Origin: Paenibacillus rhizovicinus
GTDB taxonomy: Bacteria; Bacillota; Bacilli; Paenibacillales; Paenibacillaceae
Length of the DNA stretch: 64,000 bases
Assembly (NCBI RefSeq): GCF_010365285.1
Contig: NZ_CP048286.1
Span: forward strand, 1-64,000
Direction: 5' to 3'
Below, in pieces: positions 1 through 8,296 of the stretch. Under the pieces are notes generated by a model. The model was not told the DNA's origin and ran no database searches. It worked only from the letters and a program-made list of their open reading frames with translations. The translations under genes were made by a program, and so were the position numbers. The first letter of the stretch is position 1. Every line of letters starts with the position of its first letter.

Positions 1-100
1 CAAAATAATAAGCCACTTAGGAATGGAGTTGTTTTTCGATGACATCCACAATTAGCGAAACTGACATTGATCCACAAAGTTTGTCAAGTGTTCACCTTCA

Positions 101-805
101 ATGTTTTTTAATGAAGTCTTTCTTGCAGACGCGACAGGATTCATAGTTGAATTTGAAAAACAAAATTATATTGTTACAAATTGGCATGTAGTATCAGGAA
201 AAAATGCCGATACGAATGAGCTATTAAGCCCAAAAACCGGTGCCATTCCTAATAAAATTAAGGTTTTGCACCATTCTAACCACATCTTCGGAGAGTGGGC
301 AGAGGACGAAGTATATTTGTATGATAATCAGGGCGATAGGCGTTGGATCGAACATCCAAACGGTCAATTGGTTGATGTTGTTGCAATTCCTTTTACACCT
401 AATGATCTGATAAGGGTCTTCCCCTTAGATATGGCATTAGTGAACACTGATGTAGTAATGCGCCCAGCCATGTCAGTCTCAATCATTGGATTCCCCTTTG
501 GATTATCCTCGACTGGTTGGCCCATTTGGAAGACTGGTCATATCGCATCTGACCCAATTGTTGACTACGACGGGCGCAAAATGTTTCTTATCGATGCTAC
601 AACAAGAGGAGGGATGTCAGGATCCCCCGTTTTCCTAAGGATATCGAGTGGGTATACTACATCAGCTGGCCATCATTTAATCGGAGGTCCTCTGGTAACT
701 AAATTTCTTGGTGTATACTCCGGAAGAATTAGGGATGATATTGAAATTGGTAGGGTGTGGAAACCAGGTGCAATGGTTGAGGTTTTTCTTTATGGAAGTA
801 AGTAA
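101..805 (+). CDS. Trypsin-like serine peptidase domain protein (5' end frameshifted)
   Basis: The 234-residue frame has the three landmarks of a chymotrypsin-fold peptidase: His in TNWHVV (about residue 29), Asp in VDVVAIP (about residue 92) and Ser in GGMSGSPV (about residue 172). No signal peptide or membrane segment is visible, so a cytosolic role is likely. The ATG at 101 gives an abnormal N-terminus. A better start is the ATG at 39, preceded by a weak GGAG; its frame reads MTSTISETDIDPQSL and then leaves the peptidase frame at a run of six T (104-109). One more T would join the two frames into ...LQCFFNEVFLADATGF. The gene is therefore either frameshifted, misread in the homopolymer, or translated from an internal start. 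The peptidase assignment is firm by motif; the substrate is unknown. Confidence 0.75.
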   Translation: MFFNEVFLADATGFIVEFEKQNYIVTNWHVVSGKNADTNELLSPKTGAIPNKIKVLHHSNHIFGEWAEDEVYLYDNQGDRRWIEHPNGQLVDVVAIPFTPNDLIRVFPLDMALVNTDVVMRPAMSVSIIGFPFGLSSTGWPIWKTGHIASDPIVDYDGRKMFLIDATTRGGMSGSPVFLRISSGYTTSAGHHLIGGPLVTKFLGVYSGRIRDDIEIGRVWKPGAMVEVFLYGSK

Positions 806-878
806 GGTTAACGATCTATTGCAATGTATAAATATGCAATAATGATTTTCCGTGCTGTGCATCGGTTTAAACGTTTCC

Positions 879-1025
879 TGGGAGTTATTGAAGCAAGTTC
901 TTGTCTTAAAAAAATTATTGACGTATATTCTTGTCGCAATCTCACGACAAGAATATACGTCAATAACTAGTTTAAACATTGTAGCTGCAATCTTTTCAAT
1001 TCAAGTATATTCATGTCGCTACACA
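879..1025. mobile_element. Family B structured element, copy 1 (diverged)
   Basis: This 147-bp copy has three 20-bp repeats ending in TTCTTGTC or TTCATGTC, starting near 886, 916 and 997. The middle one forms a perfect 22-bp hairpin (915-936 with 945-966, 8-nt loop). Spacing and length match the 146-bp copies at 8020, 22356, 30622 and 34838. Here the variable word is TATTGA, TATTGA, AATTCA, unlike the other copies. The right end reads TACACA instead of CCGACA. It is followed directly by the right half of a family A repeat. No coding capacity is seen. Confidence 0.65.
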
Positions 1026-1089
1026 GCCGATCAGGTGTCCGGCTGCCGTTACGACTACATTCAACTTTAGTTTCCCGTTAGAATTCCTG
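1026..1089. repeat. Family A border repeat, right half only
   Basis: The segment holds a GGCTGCC stem arm followed by a spacer and TTTCCCGTTAG, the right side of the family A unit. The left side is missing, and the family B element at 879-1025 abuts it. Confidence 0.5.
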
Positions 1090-2660
1090 TAAAACGAATA
1101 ATTTGGCGTTTGAACAAAAACGAGCGCCTCGGTACGATGGGGTTACGCACGAGGTCAAAAGCCTCAAAAAGCCCATCAGGAGGTCGCTCTACTATGAATT
1201 TTAAAACACAGGATAAGCAAAATCAACGCATTGAAAACATTACCGTTTCTCACCTTGTCGTCGGCGTAGATATCGCCCAGGAAGTTCATGTGGCCCGCGC
1301 CGTTAGCTTCCGAGGCATTACACTGGGAACTCCACTCGAGTTCGGTAACCACCGTGAAGGATTCATGTTGTTCGAACGTTGGATTCAGGATCTGCTCAAA
1401 ACCCACAAGCTGAGCAACGTCATCATTGGCATGGAGCCCACTGGCCACTACTGGTTCAACCTAGCTCGATGGCTTGTCGCTCAAAGCATGGAAGTTGTTC
1501 TGGTTAACCCCCACCTCGTCAAAAAGAACAAGGAAAACCGAGACAACACCCCGTCTAAAAGCGATCGCAAGGATGCTCGTCATTGCAGATATGATCAAAA
1601 ACGGGTATTACTCACCCGTTCGTTTCCATCCGGAAGCCTACGAGGAACTGCGCATTCTCATGGCAAACCGAGAGACGGTTACCAAACGACTTAACAGCGC
1701 GGTTAATCAGCTTCATCGCTGGGTAGACATTGTCTTTCCCGAGCTCCGTCAGGTCTTTAAAATCCTTACCTGCACCAGTGCAATCGCAACGCTTAGAACC
1801 TTTCCTCTGCCGAGTGAAATCAGTCGGTTAAGCACGGAACAGATCCTCGACGGTTGGAAGCAATACGTGAAGCGCCATGCTGGCGTAAAACGTGCTGAGT
1901 TGCTCATTTCACTTGCAAAATCTAGCGTTGGCACCACCAAGGCACTCCATGCTTACAAACTTCATCTGGAACAGTTGCTTGAAGAATACGACCTGGCCCA
2001 GCGCCAACTTGAACAGATTGAACGCGAGCTCCATCTCATTCTTGAACACATTCCTTACGCACAGAAGCTGCTTGAAATACGGGGCGTGAGTGCAACGAGT
2101 TTAGCTGGTGTGCTTGGTGAGGCCGGTGATTTAAGTGGCTATTCGCACGGCAATGCGTTGCTTCGACATGCCGGGTTGAATCTAGCTGAGGCGAGTTCGG
2201 GGAAGTGGCGAGGCAAGCTGGTTCTTAGCAAACGAGGTCGGCCACGTCTGCGCCATTTCCTCTATCTCATGACGATGTGTATGGTCATGACAAACCCGGA
2301 AATCAGGGCTTTGCACCGTTACAACGTGGAGAAAAAGAACCTGAAGAAGATGAAATCCATCATGAAGTTATGTAGTAAAGTAGCGCGTTTGCTAGTCGGT
2401 TTAGCAAAAAGCAGTGAGACTTACGATTCAACTCGAGTTTTCTCTCAGGCAGCTTAAGATCGCTCGAATCCTCACAGCTCATGCATTCGCAGGATGACAA
2501 GAAGCACGGAGTATCGGGAGACGTTACGCAAAAGGGCTCGGACCCGTTCCGTTAGAAAAACCGACCTCCACCCTTAGTTAGATGTGACGAAGGAATGAAA
2601 GGGCTATGACCCGTTGAGACATGGAGCGAGAAATCGCTAAGGCGAAGTGGAGACGTGCGT
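1090..2660 (+). mobile_element. IS110-family insertion sequence (decayed), approximate extent
   Basis: The element is built around one IS110-type transposase gene (1194-2457). About 100 bp of non-coding sequence precedes the gene and at least 200 bp follow it. In IS110/IS1111 elements such flanks encode the bridge RNA; which side applies here cannot be decided from sequence alone. IS110 elements lack long terminal inverted repeats and make no target duplication, so the ends are estimates. The family call rests on the transposase. Confidence 0.6.
1194..2457 (+). pseudogene. IS110-family DEDD transposase, frameshifted
   Basis: The start is the ATG at 1194 behind AGGAGGTCGC. The N-terminal half carries the RuvC-like DEDD signature: Asp in VGVDIAQ, Glu in GMEPTGHYW and two Asp in SKSDRKDA. 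The C-terminal half, in another frame, has the Transposase_20 region (IRGVSATSLAG ... HAGLNLAEASSGK ... LSKRGRPRLRHFLY) that includes the family's catalytic serine. The frame is lost at about 1577, where GATGCTCGTC lacks two bases relative to the expected KDA-LVIADM reading. Both halves are otherwise well preserved, so the inactivation looks recent. Family proteins are about 400-430 residues, matching the joined length. Programmed frameshifting is not usual for IS110, so I read this as a mutation. Confidence 0.8.
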
Positions 2661-2872
2661 AAATGGAACAATGTGGGTGAAGCTTTCCTCACCTTTATTT
2701 ACGAATGCCCTTTTCATTTCATCCGAGCAATAAGCTCCAGCATATCTTCTTCTTTCATTCTCATCTAAGGGTGAAATCCTGCGAATTCATGAGTCTGAGT
2801 GAGGAAACTGAATCATTTCGAGGGAGCTTAATCGTGGTCCGTAATTCCGTTAATCCATAATTCGGAATGTGG
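2458..2872. other. Non-coding 3' flank of the IS110 element
   Basis: No convincing gene is present in this 415-bp stretch. The first 200 bp have short hairpins and GACCCG words (GGACCCGTTCCG, TGACCCGTTGAG) and may contain the element's right end or a bridge-RNA-type transcript; this is inference. The distal part contains a copy of a 56-bp repeat (2776-2831). Confidence 0.35.
2776..2831. repeat. Family C 56-bp repeat, copy 1
   Basis: The segment starts ATCCTGCGAAT, has GTGAG-AAACT in the middle and ends CGAGGGAGCTTAA. The second copy, also 56 bp, is at 34725-34780. The ends are conserved while the middle differs. The origin is unknown. Confidence 0.5.
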
Positions 2873-3208
2873 CTATTCTTTAGATATCGTTCCAACAACT
2901 TTTTTTGTATTGCCATCTACAAATATCACATGATTTTTATCAAACGTTACTTTATACAAATTTTCTATTTCTTTTGGCTCAGCACCTTCAGGAATGGAAT
3001 ATTCATTAATCATTTCATCGAATTTAATTTTTGTTACTTCTGCATTTTTCCATACCAGATTTAATTGTTGCTTATCTTGATTGGAAATACTGTTCCATGC
3101 TACTTCACGAATAGCATTCATATCAACCGATTTTGAATTGACGTTAGAACAGCCGATTGCGAGGGTCATCGACAACACTAAAAGAACTAAAATATAAATT
3201 GCTTTCAC
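2873..3208 (-). CDS. Small putative lipoprotein
   Basis: The likely start is the GTG at 3208: it has GGAGGTATTGC upstream and yields MKAIYILVLLVLSMTLAIGC, a classical lipoprotein signal peptide with lipobox LAIGC. Earlier in-frame codons would bury that signal. The mature part is about 90 residues, charged, with no further membrane segment and no catalytic motif I recognise; it ends in a DGNTKKVVG strand pair. The GTGA start overlaps the TGA stop of the upstream P-loop remnant, so the two are or were translationally coupled. The protein is predicted to be anchored outside the cytoplasmic membrane. Its function is unknown. Confidence 0.65.
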   Translation of the reverse strand: MKAIYILVLLVLSMTLAIGCSNVNSKSVDMNAIREVAWNSISNQDKQQLNLVWKNAEVTKIKFDEMINEYSIPEGAEPKEIENLYKVTFDKNHVIFVDGNTKKVVGTISKE

Positions 3209-3624
3209 GCAATACCTCCAATCCCCAATGCTTGGCATTGAATTATAAACGTTGGGTTAAGTAGCAATGTTGCGTTATTCTGCTCGTTAGGTTTAACTAA
3301 AAATGGAGCAGCTGCCGTTGGTAAACCGCTCCAAGATACGTTTTCGAAAGCTGCTTCCGGATATCTAAGCCCATTTATGCATTCGTACATATCCCGTTTA
3401 CAGTCTCGATTGAAGTATTCGCGCCGAACAACTTCTTCAGAAGAGAGTAGGAATACAACTCTGTTATACTCCGAAATTCTTTGCAAGATCTCTACGGAAA
3501 AAAATCCATCTACAATGATTTTTTTGCTATCTGCATTACCCGAAAGACTAATGAGATGAGCAATTACCATATCTGTTTGCTCTTTAAAAGTTTCATCTAG
3601 CCACTCAGAATATTCAGCAGGAGG
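3205..3624 (-). pseudogene. 5'-truncated P-loop kinase-like gene
   Basis: The frame is open from a stop at 3625-3627 down to 3205 and begins PPAEYSEWLDETFKEQTD before the first ATG (3570). The reading resembles the C-terminal two thirds of small nucleotide or sugar kinase-like proteins of the AAA/P-loop class (KKIIVDGFFSVEILQRIS, NRVVFLLSSEEVVRREYFNR). The Walker A segment expected at the N-terminus is absent, so the gene has lost its 5' end. It overlaps the lipoprotein start by four bases. The family call is tentative and by pattern only. Confidence 0.45.
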
Positions 3625-3668
3625 TCAAATTAACATCAAAAATCCATTCAACTTATTATTTCAGAATA

Positions 3669-3762
3669 CTGCCCGTTAGTTGAATGAAGGCAGCTGATCA
3701 TTTTCACTGACCAGCTGCCTTCGTGTTTTGTTGAGCTATCGTTCCCCTTTAGTTCAATTGAA
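3669..3762. repeat. Family A border repeat, copy A1 (complete)
   Basis: The repeat has a left unit CTGCCCGTTAGTTGAATGA, then a hairpin (AAGGCAGCTG with CAGCTGCCTT), then TTGAGCTATCG with TTTAGTTCAA as a second weak hairpin. The right unit supplies the stop codon of the isomerase gene: on the minus strand AAC-TAA-AGG gives Asn-stop. Other copies with the same order lie at 5274, 6003, 22866, 25294, 26072, 27704 and 35360. Confidence 0.7.
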
Positions 3763-4537
3763 GTGTTAATGATTCCAGCCTTATTGCTCGTTCAAATGCG
3801 GTTTCTAAAAACTGTTTAGCTGATAAAGCCTCGTAATCCCAGTTCATCGCCTCAATTGCAATCGCTCCCGAATAACCCGTCTCTGCAATTTTTTTCATGG
3901 TTGTAAACCAATCGACCGTACCATCAAAAGGTAACCCGTGTTCAGAATGACTTCCGTTATTATCATGTAAATGAAGAGCCATTAAGCGAGATCCGTACAT
4001 GGATAATATATCAATATCAGAATTATTGCGGTAGTGATGCCCACAGTCATAACAAAATCCGATACGGCGGGAATCGACTTGATTTAGCACATAAGCCAAA
4101 TTAGCAAAGTTCTTTACATTCTCTAGCGCGACGTTGATACCAAGTTGTTCAGCTTTTTCGGCGATTCTCTTAACTCTATCCAATCCTAATGCGGTATAAG
4201 GATAGTCATCTTTAGGTAAGTGCACTACCATTGTCGGAATTTCGTATTCGACGCAATCCGTAACACATTGCAAATAACAATCGTAAACGGATGACCCAGC
4301 CAAGTCGTCTGACCAGAGACTATTTTGATTATGGACTGGTACGTGGATGTTTTCTATGAATAGACCCGCTTCCCGCGCAAGTTGTGGCCCATTAAGATAA
4401 TCGCCGCTACCAAAACAGTCACGACCAAAGCCATCACTCCACCATAATAAGATGCCTTCAAATCCGACTTCTTTAATTAACCGATAGCGTTCTTTAACGG
4501 TCAAGTTATATCCAAACCAATCGTAAATAGTAATCAT
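3749..4537 (-). CDS. Sugar phosphate isomerase/epimerase (xylose isomerase-like TIM barrel)
   Basis: The 262-residue protein fits the AP-endonuclease-2/xylose-isomerase-like TIM-barrel family (PF01261). Metal-ligand-type motifs are visible: Glu in VALENVKN, Asp and His in CYDCGHHY, His in ALHLHDNNG and Glu in IAIEAMNWD. Such enzymes isomerise or epimerise sugars or inositols using a divalent metal in the cytoplasm; the substrate cannot be named. The start is the ATG at 4537 with AGGAAGAG upstream; the frame stays open further upstream, but that region contains an inverted repeat and lacks a good ribosome site. The gene stands alone between two family A repeats and its stop codon lies inside one of them. 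Confidence 0.75.
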   Translation of the reverse strand: MITIYDWFGYNLTVKERYRLIKEVGFEGILLWWSDGFGRDCFGSGDYLNGPQLAREAGLFIENIHVPVHNQNSLWSDDLAGSSVYDCYLQCVTDCVEYEIPTMVVHLPKDDYPYTALGLDRVKRIAEKAEQLGINVALENVKNFANLAYVLNQVDSRRIGFCYDCGHHYRNNSDIDILSMYGSRLMALHLHDNNGSHSEHGLPFDGTVDWFTTMKKIAETGYSGAIAIEAMNWDYEALSAKQFLETAFERAIRLESLTLQLN

Positions 4538-4559
4538 GCGTCTCTTCCTTTCTGATTTC

Positions 4560-4582
4560 TTCAGTATACTGAATATACTGAA
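4560..4582 (-). promoter_or_regulatory. Inverted repeat upstream of the isomerase gene
   Basis: TTCAGTATA (4560-4568) and TATACTGAA (4574-4582) form a perfect 9-bp inverted repeat with a 5-nt spacer, 22 bp before the isomerase start. This is a typical size and place for a repressor operator. The cognate regulator is unknown. Confidence 0.4.
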
Positions 4583-4589
4583 TTTCATA

Positions 4590-4660
4590 AGTAGGACTGC
4601 TGCCGCGGCAGTCTGCTCCTCCAATCGTGAATTTTCCGTTCTAAACGTTAGCGTAATTCA
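4590..4660. repeat. Family A border repeat, diverged copy A2
   Basis: A GACTGC/GCAGTC hairpin (4595-4613) is followed by a right unit AACGTTAGCGTAATTC. The minus-strand CGC-TAA of that unit is the stop codon of the P-loop gene at 4648-5208. The left unit is not recognisable. Confidence 0.45.
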
Positions 4661-5208
4661 AACTTTTCTTTAATACTAATAGCAACTTCCTCTGGTGTCA
4701 GATTTGTATTATTGATTTTAAGAAAATGCTCTTTTTTAATTTCACCTTCGTAAGAGTTTAATCTATGGTTTTTTGCTGCGATTCTCATTCTGTGTTCTGA
4801 TTCTTCAACGTTCCTTTTTGAAGGTTTGTGTTCTAGCCTATTGTGGGTTTTGTTACGTTCAATTCTTTCATTAAAATCAGCCTCAAGCTCTACAAAATAA
4901 ACTTCTCCGCCGTTTCTTTCAAAAATATCGCTTACGCTCTTTACGTATTCCCAGTCTTCCTGTGAATCAAATGACCACACAAAAGTGAATATCAAGCCGT
5001 TCAAATTGCTGTTCGAAACTGCTTCAAATATTTTTTGACGAAATAAATTTGATAACTCCCACATTTCAGGGCTAAATCCTAAAATCGGACTAAGTAATTC
5101 AATCGTCATATGATTATGAAAAAGCTTTAATTCCGTTATTTCTTCTAACTTTTGTCCAACTGTCATTTTCCCAACTGCCTGTGGTCCGAATATTAATATT
5201 AACTTCAT
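4648..5208 (-). CDS. P-loop (AAA-type) small-molecule kinase-like protein
   Basis: The protein has 186 residues. Walker A is GPQAVGKMT at about residues 8-16, preceded by the strand MKLILIF. Later motifs fit shikimate/gluconate kinase-like folds: FVWSFDSQEDWEYV in the middle and an Arg-rich lid (NERIERNKTHNRLEHKPSKR) at about 110-130. It probably binds ATP and phosphorylates a small molecule or nucleotide in the cytoplasm; no substrate is evident. The start ATG at 5208 is preceded by GAGGGGAAGCTT. It is a lone gene whose stop (TAA at 4648-4650) lies inside a family A repeat, as in a cassette. Confidence 0.65.
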   Translation of the reverse strand: MKLILIFGPQAVGKMTVGQKLEEITELKLFHNHMTIELLSPILGFSPEMWELSNLFRQKIFEAVSNSNLNGLIFTFVWSFDSQEDWEYVKSVSDIFERNGGEVYFVELEADFNERIERNKTHNRLEHKPSKRNVEESEHRMRIAAKNHRLNSYEGEIKKEHFLKINNTNLTPEEVAISIKEKFELR

Positions 5209-5273
5209 AAGCTTCCCCTCACCCTACCAATTAGGAAGTATTTTCCTATTTTAATTCTATCTTTAACTCAAGT

Positions 5274-5358
5274 ATCCTGCCGATCTGTTGAGCAAAGGCA
5301 GAGAATTATTGATACGTCTACCTTCATGTTTCTGTGGGCTATCTGCATCTCAAGTTAT
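5274..5358. repeat. Family A border repeat, diverged copy A3
   Basis: It has ATCCTGCCGATCTGTTGAG, a weak AAGGCAGA/TCTACCTT stem and TTCTGTGGGCTATCTG, the same order as the complete copies but with an eroded right unit. Apart from this repeat, the interval 5209-5495 shows nothing coding. Confidence 0.4.
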
Positions 5359-5495
5359 TTCTTGGTGTGCATTGAACCGAGAGTAATTATGAATATTTAC
5401 TCTCCCCCAACACTAAAATCCTCACTACACTTTGTTTTGTTAATTTTCAGATAGTTATGTCGTGTGATGTTTGCACCAATCTCGGATGAACCATT

Positions 5496-5852
5496 TCATC
5501 TAACATTGACACAAAGTGTATCTATTGGAGTTCGCTTCCCTTCATGACTGACATAGAAATATTGGTCGGTTACTAACCCGTATTCCATATCAGGATTAGA
5601 GGTGTTATATGTTCCATCAATTCCAATTGGAATTACATCATACTTACCTTCCTTTTCTAGAGCTGGTGCACCTTGAACATTATAATTCACTTGAATATCG
5701 CCCTCAAAGCCCTCAGGGATTAGGTAAATATCATTCGTTGAAGAGGACTTGGTGAACCCTAACCCAGCAATAGCAATAATCCCAAATACAGTTATGACTC
5801 CAAGTAGTATTGTGATAATATTTACGCCAGCATATTTCCGATTCTTTATCAT
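5496..5852 (-). CDS. Small membrane-anchored protein of unknown function
   Basis: The protein has 118 residues with one N-terminal hydrophobic segment (about 10-33, NIITILLGVITVFGIIAIAG) and a short external domain beginning IYLIPEGFEGDIQVNYN. The 'LIPEGF.G.V...Y' opening recurs in small Bacillus and Paenibacillus lipoprotein-like proteins of unknown function; I am not certain of the family number. The start ATG at 5852 has only a modest ribosome site. It is a single gene between two family A repeats. Likely location is the membrane, facing outward. Confidence 0.55.
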   Translation of the reverse strand: MIKNRKYAGVNIITILLGVITVFGIIAIAGLGFTKSSSTNDIYLIPEGFEGDIQVNYNVQGAPALEKEGKYDVIPIGIDGTYNTSNPDMEYGLVTDQYFYVSHEGKRTPIDTLCVNVR

Positions 5853-6002
5853 ACATCACCAAGCTCCCATCTTCTCCATCTAATCAAGGATTATATCCCA
5901 CTTCTCTGTTGTTGATTAGTTCTAACTTTTGTAGTACTCCCCTTCCATAAGGTTAATTGTTAGAGCTCAGAAAAAACAGCCGATTGCCACCACGCAATCC
6001 TG

Positions 6003-6082
6003 ACCAAGCTCAATAAAAAGGAGCAGTTGCCACGGCGGCAAACTGCTCCGGTTGCTCTGAACTAACGTTTCCCGTTAGCGTA
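6003..6082. repeat. Family A border repeat, copy A4
   Basis: A strong hairpin (GGAGCAGTTGCC 6020-6031 with GGCAAACTGCTCC 6037-6049) is followed by a second perfect small hairpin, CTAACG with CGTTAG (6062-6079). The stem sequence differs from other copies but base pairing is kept. Confidence 0.5.
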
Positions 6083-6122
6083 AAACCGTCCGCTGATTCA
6101 TCCGTAAGCATCCTACGGGTGT

Positions 6123-6770
6123 TCAGAATAACTTCTTTAACTCTTCAACCCTTAGATCGTCAAAATCGAAAAAAATTAAATCTGACTCTTCCATATTTTC
6201 CTGTACATGGGGTAACCCCTTAAAACCAAAGCACTTCATCCCTGCTTTCTTTGCCGCAATTTTCCCGTTTTCAGAGTCCTCAATTACCACGCATTCTGCA
6301 GGCTCAACGGAAATCTTTTCACTCGCCAGTAAAAATATTTGCGGATCGGGTTTGGAAGTAAGCACTTCTTCATCGCACACCACTTCATCAAAAAGTGAAT
6401 GGAGCTGAAAAAATTCAAGCACTGCATTCATTCTCTTTTTTGAGGCACTTGTAGCCAAAGCGGTTTTTATTTGATTAATCTTCAATTCGTGAAGAAAGTC
6501 TTTTACGCCTCGAATCGGCTCTATTCCTATATAAAGCTCTATTTCCCTATCTTGATCGTAACTGTTAATTAATACGGAAATATCGTGCGGCAGATGATAC
6601 TCTTCTTTAACCCTTGCCCAAAACTGGCGCGAACTTAAGCTGCCCCATTTCTTAATCTCCTCTATCGTCAAGTTGCATCCAAATTTATTGGCTGCCTCAC
6701 ATAACAGCTGATAAGCAACTAAGTGAGAATCAATTATGACTCCATCCATATCAAAAATAATCGCCTTTAT
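6123..6770 (-). CDS. HAD-superfamily hydrolase, beta-phosphoglucomutase-like
   Basis: The protein carries all HAD motifs: FDMDGV (I), a Ser/Thr motif in LATSASKKR (II), the Lys in TSKPDPQIF (III) and IEDSENGKIAAKKAG (IV), with an alpha-helical cap in between. Such enzymes hydrolyse or transfer sugar phosphates. The first ATG (6749) would start at MDGV and remove the nucleophilic Asp of motif I, so translation must start upstream. The only suitable place is the ATA codon at 6768-6770 (ATA-AAG-GCG, giving IKAIIFDMDGV), 6 bp behind AGGGGGAAG. Either ATA is used as a rare start or an ATG was mutated to ATA. The gene lies alone between a family A copy and a solo left unit near 6855. Confidence 0.7.
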   Translation of the reverse strand: MKAIIFDMDGVIIDSHLVAYQLLCEAANKFGCNLTIEEIKKWGSLSSRQFWARVKEEYHLPHDISVLINSYDQDREIELYIGIEPIRGVKDFLHELKINQIKTALATSASKKRMNAVLEFFQLHSLFDEVVCDEEVLTSKPDPQIFLLASEKISVEPAECVVIEDSENGKIAAKKAGMKCFGFKGLPHVQENMEESDLIFFDFDDLRVEELKKLF

Positions 6771-6779
6771 GACACTTCC

Positions 6780-7113
6780 CCCTCGGTTTATACTCCATGT
6801 TAGAGCTGACCTCGTATCACAAATTTTATATATATATAATTCGTGCCTTCGATTAAGCTATCCTGCCCGTTCGTATTATGAGGTCACCAGATCTTTCTGG
6901 TCGATCTCTTTTTTGTATGGTCGTAAGATAGCGGTAGCCGGGGATCGAACGATTCTGCCCGTGGGACTTGGATCCCGAGAGCTATTCCGTTCATCCCCCC
7001 TACTTGTTCAACCATGTTTAGGCTGGTTGGGACGTTGATCCCGTATCACATGCGATAGTGTGGAAGACAAGAAGGTTAGGGGTTACCGGTGAATATACTT
7101 CGGGAGTGATGTT
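6780..7113. other. Non-coding region: solo family A left unit and 5' flank of an IS110 element
   Basis: At about 6852-6870 lies AGCTATCCTGCCCGTTCG, the left unit of family A without its hairpin. From about 6885 to 7113 the sequence has paired words (GGTCGATC, GGGGATCGAACG, GGATCCCG, GTTGATCCCG) of the kind seen in the 5' non-coding part of IS110 elements that encodes a bridge RNA. That RNA assignment is inference; no structure was computed. Confidence 0.35.
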
Positions 7114-7960
7114 ATGAATCCAGTCATTGGTGTAGATGTGTCTAAAGGAGAAAGCCACGCACAAGCCTTTTTAGACCGTGGAGTACCTCATGGGAAGATC
7201 TTTAGGTTTAATCATGATCTTGAAGGGTTAGAAGCTTTTCTTAATTATATTAGGGGAGTCGAATCAGCTGCAGAGGTGCGCCCCACCATTGTAATGGAAG
7301 CAACGGGCCATTATCATAGCCCCATTGTTCAGTTTCTGGATGAGCATCAGTATCTATACATCGTCATTAATCCGTTAATCTCATATGAAGCCAAAAAACG
7401 AATCTGAGACGGGTCAAGACGGATGCTGCTGATGCCTATCAACTTGGGATGCTATTTTATAAAGAAGAGTTTGAACCCTTCAAAAAACGGGGTCAGCATC
7501 TCATGAATTTACGCTATCTTACACGTCTGCATGAATCTTTAACGGGGATGTATGTTCAAGCAAAACTGCAATTTCAGGCTATTCTGGATCAAGTTTTTCC
7601 CGAATATCATGGCGTGTTTGGTGACCTTTATTCAAAGGTGTCTCTTCGATTTCTGGCCTTACACCCGACGTCAAAAGAGGTCCTAGAAATGTCAGAGCAG
7701 GGAATTTCAACAAAGATCCACCGAATCATTGGGCGAGGTAAATCCGCCTCATGGTGTCTGGAACGTGCTCATATTCTAGTGGCTGCAGCAATCGTTATTG
7801 CTTGTGTAAACAAACTCATCCACTGGATTTTTGCCATCTTGACTTCAAAAGAAGCATTTCGATTAGAGTAAGTAGCATGGAATAGAATCAGATGAAATTT
7901 CTTCCTGTGCCAACAGGGACGGTTATTTGTCATACCCTTTTTTAAGTATAACATCTCAAA
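6885..7960 (+). mobile_element. IS110-family element, second and strongly decayed copy
   Basis: The element consists of an upstream non-coding segment and a broken DEDD transposase (7114-7871). The transposase differs from that at 1194, so this is a different IS. Both ends are estimates. Confidence 0.5.
7114..7871 (+). pseudogene. IS110-family transposase, frameshifted and internally deleted
   Basis: The ATG at 7114 has GGGAGTGATGTT upstream. Part one shows Asp in IGVDVSKG and Glu in VMEATGHYH. It stops at TGA (7405-7407). A frame change there restores RVKTDAADAYQLG with the second acidic pair of the DEDD site. The second part keeps the linker helices (LTRLHESLTGMYVQAKLQ) but goes straight from GRGKSASWCLERA to a C-terminal-looking NKLIHWIFAIL, so most of the Transposase_20 region with the catalytic serine is missing. 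The element cannot move by itself. Confidence 0.75.
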
Positions 7961-8019
7961 AATCTTCTATTAATAATTAAATATTGACAAGCTATTAGCT
8001 GGAATAGCTTAATCGATCT

Positions 8020-8165
8020 TGACGCGGGAATCGGTATATAATTTTGTCGAGTTTCAGCAATCGGTACAAATTCTTGAGAAATGATTCTTTCAAGAATTTG
8101 TACAGATAACCGAGAAAACCGTTAATTGCACTGCACTAATCGGTACATGTTTTTAAGATCCGACA
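8020..8165. mobile_element. Family B structured element, copy 2 (146 bp)
   Basis: It starts TGACGCGGG and ends CCGACA. Three internal 20-bp repeats all open with AATCGGTA. The middle repeat pairs with an inverted copy (ATTCTTGAGAAA and TTTCAAGAAT, 4-nt loop). The closest copy is at 30622-30767, with the same AATCGGTA word. No reading frame is present. Confidence 0.65.
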
Positions 8166-8296
8166 CGTGCGACAAAAAACTGACGCCTAACGCATATACT
8201 GGCACCGATTATGTAGGTATTTTTGTTTCTATGGCGTATAATGTTGGAGGATTTGTGCTTTTTTAGATGACACAAATTCCCCTTCATACATAAATA
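8166..8296. other. Intergenic sequence, start of a sequence shared with 48.1 kb
   Basis: From 8246 the sequence (GGAGGATTTGTGCTTTTTT) matches 48115 onward (GGAGAATTTGTGCTTTTTT) and the match runs into the hairpin terminator at 8297. No gene is seen. Confidence 0.35.
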
